Origin: Saprospiraceae bacterium
GTDB lineage: Bacteria; Bacteroidota; Bacteroidia; Bacteroidales; JAIPBB01
DNA length: 7,774 nt
Assembly: GCA_021739805.1 (NCBI GenBank)
Contig: JAIPBB010000259.1
Location: 1-7,774 of the forward strand
Direction of reading: 5' to 3'
Part shown: piece by piece, positions 1-5,772 of the stretch
Numbering within the stretch: position 1 is the first letter of the stretch
Layout of the letters: every line of letters starts with the position of its first letter
Translations under genes and position numbers: made by a program
The notes under the pieces: model-generated
Databases searched by the model: none
The model's input: only the letters and a program-made list of their open reading frames with translations
Told to the model about the DNA's origin: nothing

Positions 1-1
1 A

Positions 2-1405
2 GATGGTTTCACTTTTGATGAGATTAATGTTTATAACGACTCGGCGGTGACTTATGCTTCAATTCCATATTCAACAGGCTTTGAAACTGGTTTTGATAAT
101 AGCTGGAGAATTAAAAGCACTTTGTCTTGCGGAAGAATTGTTGCTACATCAACTAAAGCTCCACATCTTGGAAATTATCATTTAACAATGGATGCCTCAT
201 TAGGCGGAGCTTATTATACAAACCAGGCGAAACTACATTTGGATTTAAGTAATGAAAGTGATGTTCAGCTAAGTTTTTGGTGGAAAGATTTTGGTGATGA
301 AAATCATACTGAAGATGGAATTTTCTTCTCTGATGATGGAGGAAATAACTTCGTTAAAGTTTTATCGCTTCAGGATACAAGTCATTTCTGGATGCAGAAA
401 AACTTAAATATTGATGCTCTTTGTCAGGCTAATAATTTGAGCCTTTCAAGCAATTTTGTAATTAACTTTCAGCAATACGATAATTATGAAATTGGAGCTG
501 ATGGCTTTGCTTTTGATGATATTGAAGTAAATTCAACACCAAAAGCATTTATCACAATCGAGCCTTATGTTTTTAATTATAAAGTTGATACAGGGAAAAT
601 TTATTATGATACTACAAATATTATTAACACAGGAAATAATACTCTTTATGTTCAGTCAGTTCAATTTCAATATCCCTTTTCCTTCACGCCCACAAATTTT
701 TCAGTTTTACCGGGAGACACAACTCAAATAGCCATAAAATTTGCCCCGGATTCTGTTAAAAGCTATATGGAAATGGCTTATGTGGCTAGCAATGCTGTTA
801 GCCAGATTGATTCAATTTATTTCTATGGCAGAGGAATGGACAGAAGAATGTATGCCGATGTAGATACTTTGAACTTTGACTCAATAGTTTTATTTGTTTG
901 GGATACTATGGAATTTCATGTTTTTAGTGAGGGGACTGATAGAATCAAGGTAACTAATGTTACTGTAAATTCTCCATTTAAGCTATTGAGTGGTACTTCA
1001 TTTAACTTGGATCCTAATGATGATACTATAACTGTTAGAATTCTAGTTCGTCCTTTATATGTTGGTACTTTCACTGACAATATTAAATTTGAAACCGATG
1101 CCGATGATTATTATGTTCCAATTGTCGCTAATGGAGTTAGTCAAGCTTCGATTAATGAAATAGACAATAAGCTTAATGTTGAAATATTCCCAAACCCGGC
1201 AAAAGACAAATTCTATATTGAACTAAATAATGAAACCGAAGTTCAGTTTAGATTAATTGATGTTTTGGGACAGATTATTACTGATAAAACTTTGAATAAA
1301 AGCCAGTATATTAATATTGAAAATCTTGCAAGCGGAATTTATTATATAGAAGTTTATTCGAAAGATTCGGAAAGCAGAATGCTTGAGAAGTTGTTGGTGG
1401 AGTAG
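2..1405 (+). CDS. 3' part of a large secreted multidomain protein with a type IX secretion sorting domain (5' end outside window)
   Basis: The frame is open from base 2, so this is a truncated gene. The GTG at 47 is internal and not a start. The first residues (DGFTFDEINVYND) mirror a later stretch (DGFAFDDIEVNS, about bases 500-535), so the window opens at the end of one jelly-roll/MAM-like module and contains a second complete one (about 59-540). Two beta-rich Ig-like modules follow (about 541-830 and 840-1140). They resemble the choice-of-anchor D/ASH type, with phrases such as NTGNNTLYVQSV and FSVLPGDTTQIAIKFAP. The end (from about 1148) is a type A T9SS C-terminal domain, with IFPNPAKDKFYIEL, then LIDVLGQII, then LASGIYYIEV and a basic tail. 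The family is exported by the Por machinery and anchored at the cell surface or released. No catalytic domain is visible, so the role may be adhesion or structural, or an enzyme domain may lie upstream. The stop is TAG at 1403-1405. Confidence 0.9.
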   Translation, partial: DGFTFDEINVYNDSAVTYASIPYSTGFETGFDNSWRIKSTLSCGRIVATSTKAPHLGNYHLTMDASLGGAYYTNQAKLHLDLSNESDVQLSFWWKDFGDENHTEDGIFFSDDGGNNFVKVLSLQDTSHFWMQKNLNIDALCQANNLSLSSNFVINFQQYDNYEIGADGFAFDDIEVNSTPKAFITIEPYVFNYKVDTGKIYYDTTNIINTGNNTLYVQSVQFQYPFSFTPTNFSVLPGDTTQIAIKFAPDSVKSYMEMAYVASNAVSQIDSIYFYGRGMDRRMYADVDTLNFDSIVLFVWDTMEFHVFSEGTDRIKVTNVTVNSPFKLLSGTSFNLDPNDDTITVRILVRPLYVGTFTDNIKFETDADDYYVPIVANGVSQASINEIDNKLNVEIFPNPAKDKFYIELNNETEVQFRLIDVLGQIITDKTLNKSQYINIENLASGIYYIEVYSKDSESRMLEKLLVE

Positions 1406-1458
1406 ATGTCAGTTAGCTTAATCAGTAGGCAAAAGGCAAAATAAGGGTAATCAGTGTT

Positions 1459-1549
1459 CAAGATGCAAGATACAAGATACAAGATGCAGGATACAAGATA
1501 CGAGAAATGAGCAACCAGAAACGAGAAACGAGAAACAAGCAACGAGAAA
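1459..1549 (+). repeat. Tandem array of 13 degenerate heptamers
   Basis: Cutting from 1459 in steps of seven gives CAAGATG, CAAGATA, CAAGATA, CAAGATG, CAGGATA, CAAGATA, CGAGAAA, TGAGCAA, CCAGAAA, CGAGAAA, CGAGAAA, CAAGCAA, CGAGAAA. All units are in one phase with no indels. There are two sub-families: CAAGATR on the left and CGAGAAA on the right. The array ends 6 bp before the kinase ATG at 1556. On the opposite strand it reads as a low-complexity peptide with a 7-residue period (LVSCILY), which is an artefact of the repeat and not a protein. Function is unknown. The units are too diverged for ordinary slippage-based phase variation. Confidence 0.85.
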
Positions 1550-1555
1550 TAAATA

Positions 1556-2392
1556 ATGAAATTAATCGCAGACAGCGGTTCAACAAAAACCGAATGGAAG
1601 TTAATTGATAAAGGACAAATCTTGAATTCTTTTATCACCATTGGTATGAATCCATATTTTATTAAATCTGATGAAATTCATACTGTTGTAGAAAATATGA
1701 TTACTCCTTTTATTGATAAATCTCAAATTTCTGGCTGTTACTTTTATGGCTCAGGATGTCTTGCTGAAAATAATAAACTTATCGTTAATGAAGCTCTGAG
1801 TAAATCATTTGGAAATGCTAAAATTGAAGTTGAAACTGATATTGTTGGAGCAGCAAGAGCATTATTTCAAAAATCAAAAGGAATTGCCTGCATACTTGGA
1901 ACTGGTTCAAATTCCTGTTTATATGATGGAGAAAAGATTATTGAAAGCGTTCCATCACTTGGATATATTTTTGGTGATGAAGGGGGAGGAGTGCATATTG
2001 GAAAAAAGCTTATTACTGCCTTTCTGCATAATGATTTACCAAATGAAATTTCCGAAAAACTTATATCGGAATTTAACTTAAACAGAGAATCAATATTAAA
2101 TTCTGTTTATAAAGAAAAATATCCAAATCGTTATCTGGCTTCGTTTAGTCATTTTATAAAAGACAATATTGACAATTATTATATAGAAAATATTGTAAAA
2201 GAATCTTTTCGTGATTTTCTAAAATTCCAAATATCAAAATATTCAGATTTTCAGAAAACTCGAATTAGTTTTATTGGTTCTATTTCTTATTATTTTAAAG
2301 AGCAATTAAAATATGTTTTAAATGAATCCGGTTTGGAGCTATTTAAAGTTATGAAATCACCAATGGATGGATTGGTAGAGTATCATAGTTGA
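1556..2392 (+). CDS. BadF/BadG/BcrA/BcrD-type ATPase, probable N-acetylglucosamine kinase
   Basis: A 278-residue cytoplasmic protein of the ASKHA sugar-kinase fold. The N-terminus MKLIADSGSTKTEW is the phosphate-1 loop, with Asp6. ETDIVGAARA supplies the likely catalytic Asp95. ILGTGSNSCLYDG (113-125) is the phosphate-2 loop. LGYIFGDEGGGVHIGKKL (135-152) is a strongly conserved family motif, and FIGSISYYF (239-247) with the MDGL near the end completes the ATP-binding C-lobe. Members related to human NAGK phosphorylate GlcNAc or MurNAc at C6 for amino-sugar salvage and cell-wall recycling. The exact substrate cannot be read from the sequence. Length is normal and no key residue is missing. The start is fixed by the phosphate-1 loop being N-terminal. 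No TAnnTTTG promoter is evident in the 150 bp upstream, which is largely a heptamer array. A partial second copy of the 3' end lies at 4858-5131. Confidence 0.9.
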   Translation: MKLIADSGSTKTEWKLIDKGQILNSFITIGMNPYFIKSDEIHTVVENMITPFIDKSQISGCYFYGSGCLAENNKLIVNEALSKSFGNAKIEVETDIVGAARALFQKSKGIACILGTGSNSCLYDGEKIIESVPSLGYIFGDEGGGVHIGKKLITAFLHNDLPNEISEKLISEFNLNRESILNSVYKEKYPNRYLASFSHFIKDNIDNYYIENIVKESFRDFLKFQISKYSDFQKTRISFIGSISYYFKEQLKYVLNESGLELFKVMKSPMDGLVEYHS

Positions 2393-2455
2393 CCTACTAT
2401 ATATCCGAAATATAAAGGTTTAAGAGTCGAATGAAATTCAGTAATATACATATAG

Positions 2456-2490
2456 GAAAGAAGACAGAAGTCGGAAGACAGAAGAAAAAA
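2456..2490 (+). repeat. Second heptamer array, 5 units, downstream of the kinase gene
   Basis: Units in one phase are GAAAGAA, GACAGAA, GTCGGAA, GACAGAA, GAAAAAA. The period and purine-rich strand match the array before the kinase gene, but the unit sequence differs. It lies 64 bp after the kinase stop. The rest of 2393-2660 is AT-rich. I see no credible gene in it: a 65-codon frame there includes the repeat itself and has no recognisable motif. Confidence 0.6.
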
Positions 2491-2660
2491 TTCAATAATA
2501 CTTCAAAACGATTAAAACAAAATAGAGGAGATAAACAATATCAAAAAACAGTATTTAGTTTAAAGGATATTTCAAGAAAATTATTGTTTTTTGCAAGTTG
2601 GCTGGGCTTGTGCAAGCTTAACTGTTGATAATCCTAGAACAATCTTATGAGCTTTGTTTT

Positions 2661-3830
2661 TTAGTAGTTTAATCCAAAAGCCCAAAGAGGTATTACATTT
2701 AAGTAGCCAAATTCAATAGTATCCTTTACAACAAATGATTTTCCATCTTTCTCAATTTGTTTTTGTTGTTTATTTTTACCACCAACTTCAAAAGTATAAT
2801 CACCAATAACAAAATCAGCGTTTTTAGAAGAAATCACTTTATTATTCAACCGCATTTGGTTAAAGAAAAAAGTTTCTCGTAAATTCCCAGTGTTTGATTT
2901 TTCTCCAGCCAAATTAAAAACGATATTAGTATTATCTAAATAAACTTTATCAACTTTTCCCAATCCACGAATACCGGTTGTTTCATTTCGCAATTGCATA
3001 ATAAGTCCGGCTTTTTCCATATAAGTAAAATAATCATCTAAAGAATTTCTACTCACATTAATAATTTCTGAAATCTTAGAAAAATTAGGTTTAAATGGTG
3101 AGCTTTCAGCAATAATTGAAAGCAATTGTTTCAGTTTACGACTTGTTCCAACATTTAAGTTTGCATATTGAGGAATATCTGTTTCAAGTGTTTGTACAAT
3201 GATTTGCCCTAAACGTATATTCAAGTCGTTTTCATTTCCAAAAGGATAGTATCCATTTTGCAGATAGTCATTAAATAATGGTAGCGGATGTTTAATGTTT
3301 TCAAGTTTTACTTCATTATTGATTATTTGTTCTAAGGAATAAACTTCGATTTCGTGATTATGAAAATAATTTAAATATTCCCTGAATGAAAGTCCATGCA
3401 ATTTATAGATTAATGCTCGACGACTCAGGTCAGCAGAACCTTTAAGTATGTCAAGAACAGAAGAACCGGTAAATACAAGCTTTAATGTAGGATATGAATC
3501 ATAAATATTTTTTAATTCACGAGACCAATCCTTGTATTTGTGTATTTCATCGATAAACAAACACTCTCCTGCATTTATATAGAAATCATCAGCTAATTCA
3601 ACAAGTTTATTTTCACTAAAATACATATCATCTGCTGATACATATAGTGTTTTCTTACTGTTTAAATTTTCTTTGATATACTGAAGAATCATGGTTGTTT
3701 TTCCAACACCACGTGGACCAATAATCCCAATCATACGACTATCCCATGAGACTTTTTCGTACAAATAACGTTTAAAATCTGTTGTTGTATTTTGTAAAAG
3801 CGTTTCAAATTTCTGATATAGTGTTCTCAT
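2661..3830 (-). CDS. AAA_14 / DUF4143 family P-loop ATPase
   Basis: A 389-residue cytoplasmic protein in two parts. The AAA part has Walker A GPRGVGKT (38-45), Walker B LFIDEIHKY (91-99), a sensor-like VFTGSS (119-124) and a paired arginine LSRRA (136-140). The C-terminal DUF4143 part (about 215 onward) includes a winged-helix-like section (SEIINVSRNSLDDYFTYMEKAG). It ends in a nuclease-like fold whose core reads ADFVIGDYTFEVGGKNK, near the D...ExK pattern of PD-(D/E)XK proteins but with EVGGK. The family is very widespread and usually occurs as a lone gene. Its function is not established; NTP-dependent regulatory or DNA-associated roles have been proposed. Length is typical for the family and the gene is intact. 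It is monocistronic by context, with its own promoter at 3852-3881. Confidence 0.9.
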   Translation of the reverse strand: MRTLYQKFETLLQNTTTDFKRYLYEKVSWDSRMIGIIGPRGVGKTTMILQYIKENLNSKKTLYVSADDMYFSENKLVELADDFYINAGECLFIDEIHKYKDWSRELKNIYDSYPTLKLVFTGSSVLDILKGSADLSRRALIYKLHGLSFREYLNYFHNHEIEVYSLEQIINNEVKLENIKHPLPLFNDYLQNGYYPFGNENDLNIRLGQIIVQTLETDIPQYANLNVGTSRKLKQLLSIIAESSPFKPNFSKISEIINVSRNSLDDYFTYMEKAGLIMQLRNETTGIRGLGKVDKVYLDNTNIVFNLAGEKSNTGNLRETFFFNQMRLNNKVISSKNADFVIGDYTFEVGGKNKQQKQIEKDGKSFVVKDTIEFGYLNVIPLWAFGLNY

Positions 3831-3851
3831 TGCTTCAGTAAATTATTTTCA

Positions 3852-3881
3852 CAAAAATACAAAAATGCACAACACTATCAA
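3852..3881 (-). promoter_or_regulatory. Bacteroidetes-type promoter of the AAA_14 ATPase gene
   Basis: On the minus strand there is a perfect -7 box TATTTTTG (3859-3852; consensus TAnnTTTG). It is preceded by 19 bases and then TTG (3881-3879), the core of the -33 box (TTTG; here ATTG). Transcription starting about 7 bases downstream would give a leader of roughly 15 nt before the ATG at 3830. The match is by eye only. Confidence 0.5.
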
Positions 3882-3893
3882 TAATTATTTTAA

Positions 3894-3995
3894 TTAATGC
3901 TCAATTAAAAGTGCAAAGTATCGAAGGTTCACTATTGCCTTTGCTCTTGGATTTTTCTTCAAAGGCAGCTTCGCCAATTTTTCAATAGTAATACT
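3894..3995 (-). pseudogene. C-terminal gene fragment A (33 codons, related to fragment B)
   Basis: Read on the minus strand, this stretch encodes SITIEKLAKLPLKKNPRAKA followed by 13 more residues and TAA. It has no start codon, and a stop lies directly upstream in frame. It matches the end of the fragment at 4851-4699 (SIIIEKMAKLPIQKNPRA, then stop), with the same order and mostly conservative changes. DNA similarity extends over about 55 bp. Fragment B stops right after the shared part, whereas this copy reads 15 residues further, apparently through a small indel. I do not recognise the family. It is the remnant of a lost gene and too short to be a functional protein. Confidence 0.55.
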
Positions 3996-4055
3996 TCATA
4001 TATTGAGTATTTCAAATTAATTGGCTGTTGATATAACTTAACAATAGTATTACTA
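3983..4055. repeat. 13-bp near-identical direct repeats bracketing a 47-bp insert
   Basis: CAATAGTAATACT (3983-3995) and CAATAGTATTACT (4043-4055) differ at one of 13 bases and are spaced 60 bp apart. Part of the unit is also near-palindromic, so TAGTAATACT and AGTATTACTA form a 10-bp inverted repeat. Removing one repeat plus the intervening 47 bp joins the first copy to AGG. That restores the order seen in fragment B (ATACTAGG at 4750-4757). This suggests a local duplication or a small insertion into fragment A. Confidence 0.45.
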
Positions 4056-4056
4056 G

Positions 4057-4076
4057 GCTTTTGAGCTTTCAAAAGC
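4057..4076 (-). terminator. Hairpin downstream of tpx, possible terminator
   Basis: A perfect 8-bp stem (GCTTTTGA and TCAAAAGC) with a 4-base loop lies 36 bp past the tpx stop codon. No T tract follows on either strand, so intrinsic termination is uncertain. It could also be a structured transcript end. Confidence 0.35.
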
Positions 4077-4112
4077 AATATATTCATGATTTAATATTTC
4101 AGAAGGAATAAG

Positions 4113-4610
4113 CTACAAACTTGCTAAAGCCAAATCGTAATTAGGCTCTTCGATAATTTCAGCAACTTGTTCTGTATAAATGACTTTAGATTCAGTATTT
4201 AGTATAATAATACATCTTGAATTTAATCCGGCTAAAGGACCATCAATAATATCCAAACCGTTATCTTTTCCAAATTGTCCAGTTCTAAAATCAGATAACA
4301 TTATTACATTTTCAATGCCTTCGGCTCCACAAAATCTGCCCTGAGCAAATGGTAAATCCCTTGAAATACATAAAACACTAGTGTTTGTCAGGCTAGCTGC
4401 AGATTTATTGAAATTACGTACCGATGCAGCACATGTTCCGGTATCTATGCTTGGAAAAATATTTAACACTAAATTCTTTCCTTTAAAATCGTTTAGTGTT
4501 TTTACAGATAAATCAGTACTAATTAATACAAAGTCTTTTGCCAAATCTCCAATTTTTGGTAATTCACCACTTGTATTTATTTCGTTTCCTTTTAGTTTAA
4601 TTTTTGCCAT
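4113..4610 (-). CDS. tpx: Thiol peroxidase (Tpx-type atypical 2-Cys peroxiredoxin)
   Basis: A 165-residue protein, the usual Tpx length. It reduces hydrogen peroxide and alkyl hydroperoxides, normally recycled by thioredoxin; E. coli Tpx is periplasmic, but no signal peptide is seen here, so this one is likely cytoplasmic. The peroxidatic cysteine is Cys60 in PSIDTGTC (the family's PxxxTxxC motif). The resolving cysteine is Cys94 in GRFCGAEGIENV. Arg132 (LNSRC) matches the active-site arginine. GNEINTSGELPKIGDLAKDF at the N-terminus is the typical Tpx lead-in. A third cysteine (Cys133) next to Arg132 is of unknown relevance. The ATG lies in an A-rich context without a Shine-Dalgarno sequence, as is usual in this phylum. 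The gene stands alone between decayed gene fragments. Its likely promoter is at 4632-4639, and regulation by oxidative stress is not visible. Confidence 0.95.
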   Translation of the reverse strand: MAKIKLKGNEINTSGELPKIGDLAKDFVLISTDLSVKTLNDFKGKNLVLNIFPSIDTGTCAASVRNFNKSAASLTNTSVLCISRDLPFAQGRFCGAEGIENVIMLSDFRTGQFGKDNGLDIIDGPLAGLNSRCIIILNTESKVIYTEQVAEIIEEPNYDLALASL

Positions 4611-4631
4611 TTTTATTTGATTTTGTTTTTG

Positions 4632-4639
4632 CGAATATA
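4632..4639 (-). promoter_or_regulatory. Candidate -7 box of tpx
   Basis: The minus-strand sequence TATATTCG matches TAnnTTTG at all but one base and sits 21 bp before the tpx ATG. No clear TTTG -33 box is found at the expected distance, only AT-rich sequence. Weak call. Confidence 0.3.
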
Positions 4640-4698
4640 GTTGTTTTTATTCATTTATTTATAAAAGCCACAATATTTGGAATTCTGTTTTTTGTGCT

Positions 4699-4851
4699 TT
4701 AGGCTCGCGGATTTTTTTGTATCGGCAGCTTTGCCATTTTCTCAATTATTATACTAGGGAAGTCAAATTCTTCGGTAATTTTTCCGTAAAGCAAATAAAC
4801 TCCACGTCCTTTAAATGGATATTGTTTTAATGAATTTGGGAAAATGTATTT
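4699..4851 (-). pseudogene. C-terminal gene fragment B (50 codons)
   Basis: The open minus-strand stretch begins just after an in-frame stop (4854-4852) and ends at TAA (4701-4699). It encodes 50 residues including QYPFKGRGVYLLYGKITEEF and, later, SIIIEKMAKLPIQKNPRA. It has no usable ATG and reads like the tail of a longer conserved protein. The final 18 residues recur in fragment A at 3995-3894. I cannot assign the family with confidence. A resemblance to the tail of Bacteroidetes DNA polymerase III alpha is a vague recollection only. Its upstream truncation point falls next to the start of the kinase remnant at 4858. Confidence 0.5.
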
Positions 4852-4857
4852 TTAATT

Positions 4858-5131
4858 ATTCAGATTTTCAGAAAACACCAATCGGTTTTATTGGTTCAAT
4901 TGCTTATTATACCGATGTGAATTAATTAACAGTCCAAATCTAATATTAAATATTGTTTCACACGGCATTAACCATTGTAAAATTCAAAATGTCCTTTGGT
5001 AATTTTGAATTAACAATTGGTATTATTTTAAAGAGCAATTAAATGATGTTTTAAATGAATCAGGTTTGAATATTTCCAACATAATGAAAACGCCAATGGA
5101 TGGGTTGCTTGATTATCATATACTAAACTGA
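4858..5131 (+). pseudogene. Remnant of a second BadF-type kinase gene (3' end only), interrupted by an insertion
   Basis: Bases 4858-4910 and 5022-5131 together match the last ~150 bases of the intact kinase gene (2241-2392). The first piece reads SDFQKTPIGFIGSIAYY, against SDFQKTRISFIGSISYY in the intact gene. The second continues FKEQLNDVLNESGL and ends KTPMDGLLDYHILN and TGA (5129-5131). By hand count, the first 51 coding bases agree at 45 positions. Across the 33 residues starting at YYFKEQL, 23 are identical and several others conservative (I/V, S/T, E/D). Such changes suggest the copy diverged while still functional. The first ~229 codons are absent, and a 111-bp insertion adds a frameshift and a TAA. 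The end is 3 bp from the convergent stop of the gene at 5135. Confidence 0.9.
4911..5021. mobile_element. 111-bp non-coding insertion with two stem-loops and 5-bp target duplication (MITE-like)
   Basis: The intact kinase gene gives the empty-site sequence (2281-2298), which shows precisely what was inserted. The target ATTAT occurs once there but flanks this element on both sides (4906-4910 and 5022-5026). The element begins ACCGAT and ends ATTGGT, giving imperfect terminal inverted repeats (ACCGATGTGAATT against ACCAATTGTTAATT on the other strand). It folds as two adjacent stem-loops. Stem 1 pairs CCGATGTGAA (4912-4921) with TTCACACGG (4957-4965), with one bulge. Stem 2 pairs 4971-4990 with 5002-5021 and includes a perfect 10-bp core (AATTCAAAAT/ATTTTGAATT) around an 11-base loop. 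There is no open reading frame, so it would have been moved by an enzyme supplied in trans. No other copy is seen in this window. Confidence 0.6.
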
Positions 5132-5134
5132 TAG

Positions 5135-5728
5135 TCAATGAACTTGTCTTATTAAAATTACAGCAACAAGATTAACACCTAAAGCTATGCCCCAATTTCC
5201 CCAAACAATACCTTGTTTGATTTTCTTAGCCTTTTTGGTATAACCATTATAATAATCGACATTTTTCATCAAGTCTGTATTTGGATAATTTAAATTTTTA
5301 TCTTTAATTGTTGCTGATGAGCAAGAAATAGCGGGTATTAGTCCAATAAGTGGAGAGGCTAAGCTTACTAACAATGTTCCGGTTCCGGCTCCTGTATATC
5401 CAGTATAATATTTTCTAGCATCTGATTGTCCTTTGATATAGAGTGCACTGCTTGATAGCTTAGGAGTAACAGTAGCTTCAGGCTTTTTTTCTATATTAAA
5501 AATGTCTTTTGTGCCGTTTTCATAACAAATCATTATTACGTCTGATTTTAAAATTATAAAAAGCGGACCATCCTGATTGTCAAATCTTTTATATTTAATT
5601 TCTGTAGGAGTTACTTCAAGTACTTTTGCTTGAATATTTTCATTTGTTTTCATTTTTATTGTGTCTTGCGAAAAACACAGATTTAAAGCAAAAATGAATA
5701 TTAAAACTGTTAGGATGATTGTTTTCAT
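5135..5728 (-). CDS. Exported/membrane hypothetical protein of a common Bacteroidetes type
   Basis: A 197-residue protein. Residues 1-21 form a signal peptide or anchor (hydrophobic core ILTVLIFIFALNLCFS, then QD). Next is a small beta-rich domain, AKVLEVTPTEIKYKRFDNQDGP and later KSDVIMICYENGTKDIF. This phrase recurs in many uncharacterised Bacteroidetes envelope proteins (from memory). A glycine-rich hydrophobic segment (about 112-134, GAGTGTLLVSLASPLIGLIP) is followed by LNYPNTDLMKNVDYYNGYTKKAKKIK. A second hydrophobic segment (about 174-193) lies close to the C-terminus. The layout suggests an envelope protein with two membrane segments; function is unknown. It lies 44 bp downstream of the DUF4241 gene on the same strand. 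No TAnnTTTG box is found in the gap, so cotranscription is likely. Confidence 0.8.
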   Translation of the reverse strand: MKTIILTVLIFIFALNLCFSQDTIKMKTNENIQAKVLEVTPTEIKYKRFDNQDGPLFIILKSDVIMICYENGTKDIFNIEKKPEATVTPKLSSSALYIKGQSDARKYYTGYTGAGTGTLLVSLASPLIGLIPAISCSSATIKDKNLNYPNTDLMKNVDYYNGYTKKAKKIKQGIVWGNWGIALGVNLVAVILIRQVH

Positions 5729-5772
5729 TTTGATTTTGTTACTTTTGATTTTAATGTTTTGTTATGAATATT

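Noticed and set aside
1354..1641. Minus-strand frame with a repeating LVSCILY-type peptide
   Set aside because: It is the translation of the heptamer array plus the ends of two real genes on the other strand; its 7-residue period is a product of the 7-base DNA repeat.
1809..2081. 90-codon plus-strand frame inside the kinase gene
   Set aside because: Out-of-frame shadow within the well-supported BadF-type kinase.
1459..2490. Heptamer arrays as a CRISPR array or phase-variation tract
   Set aside because: There are no spacers and units are only 7 bp, which excludes CRISPR. The units are too varied for efficient slippage, and the arrays lie outside the reading frame.
2591..2615. Imperfect hairpin (TTGCAAG with CTTGTGCAA) as a terminator for the AAA_14 gene
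   Set aside because: The stem is short with a 2-base bulge, and on the minus strand it is followed by A residues, not T residues, so it does not look like an intrinsic terminator.
2431..2628. 65-codon plus-strand frame after the kinase
   Set aside because: It covers the second heptamer array, is Lys/Asn-rich with no motif, and has no promoter or neighbour suggesting a gene.
4381..4620. 79-codon plus-strand frame
   Set aside because: It is antisense to the N-terminal half of tpx, which has full family motifs.
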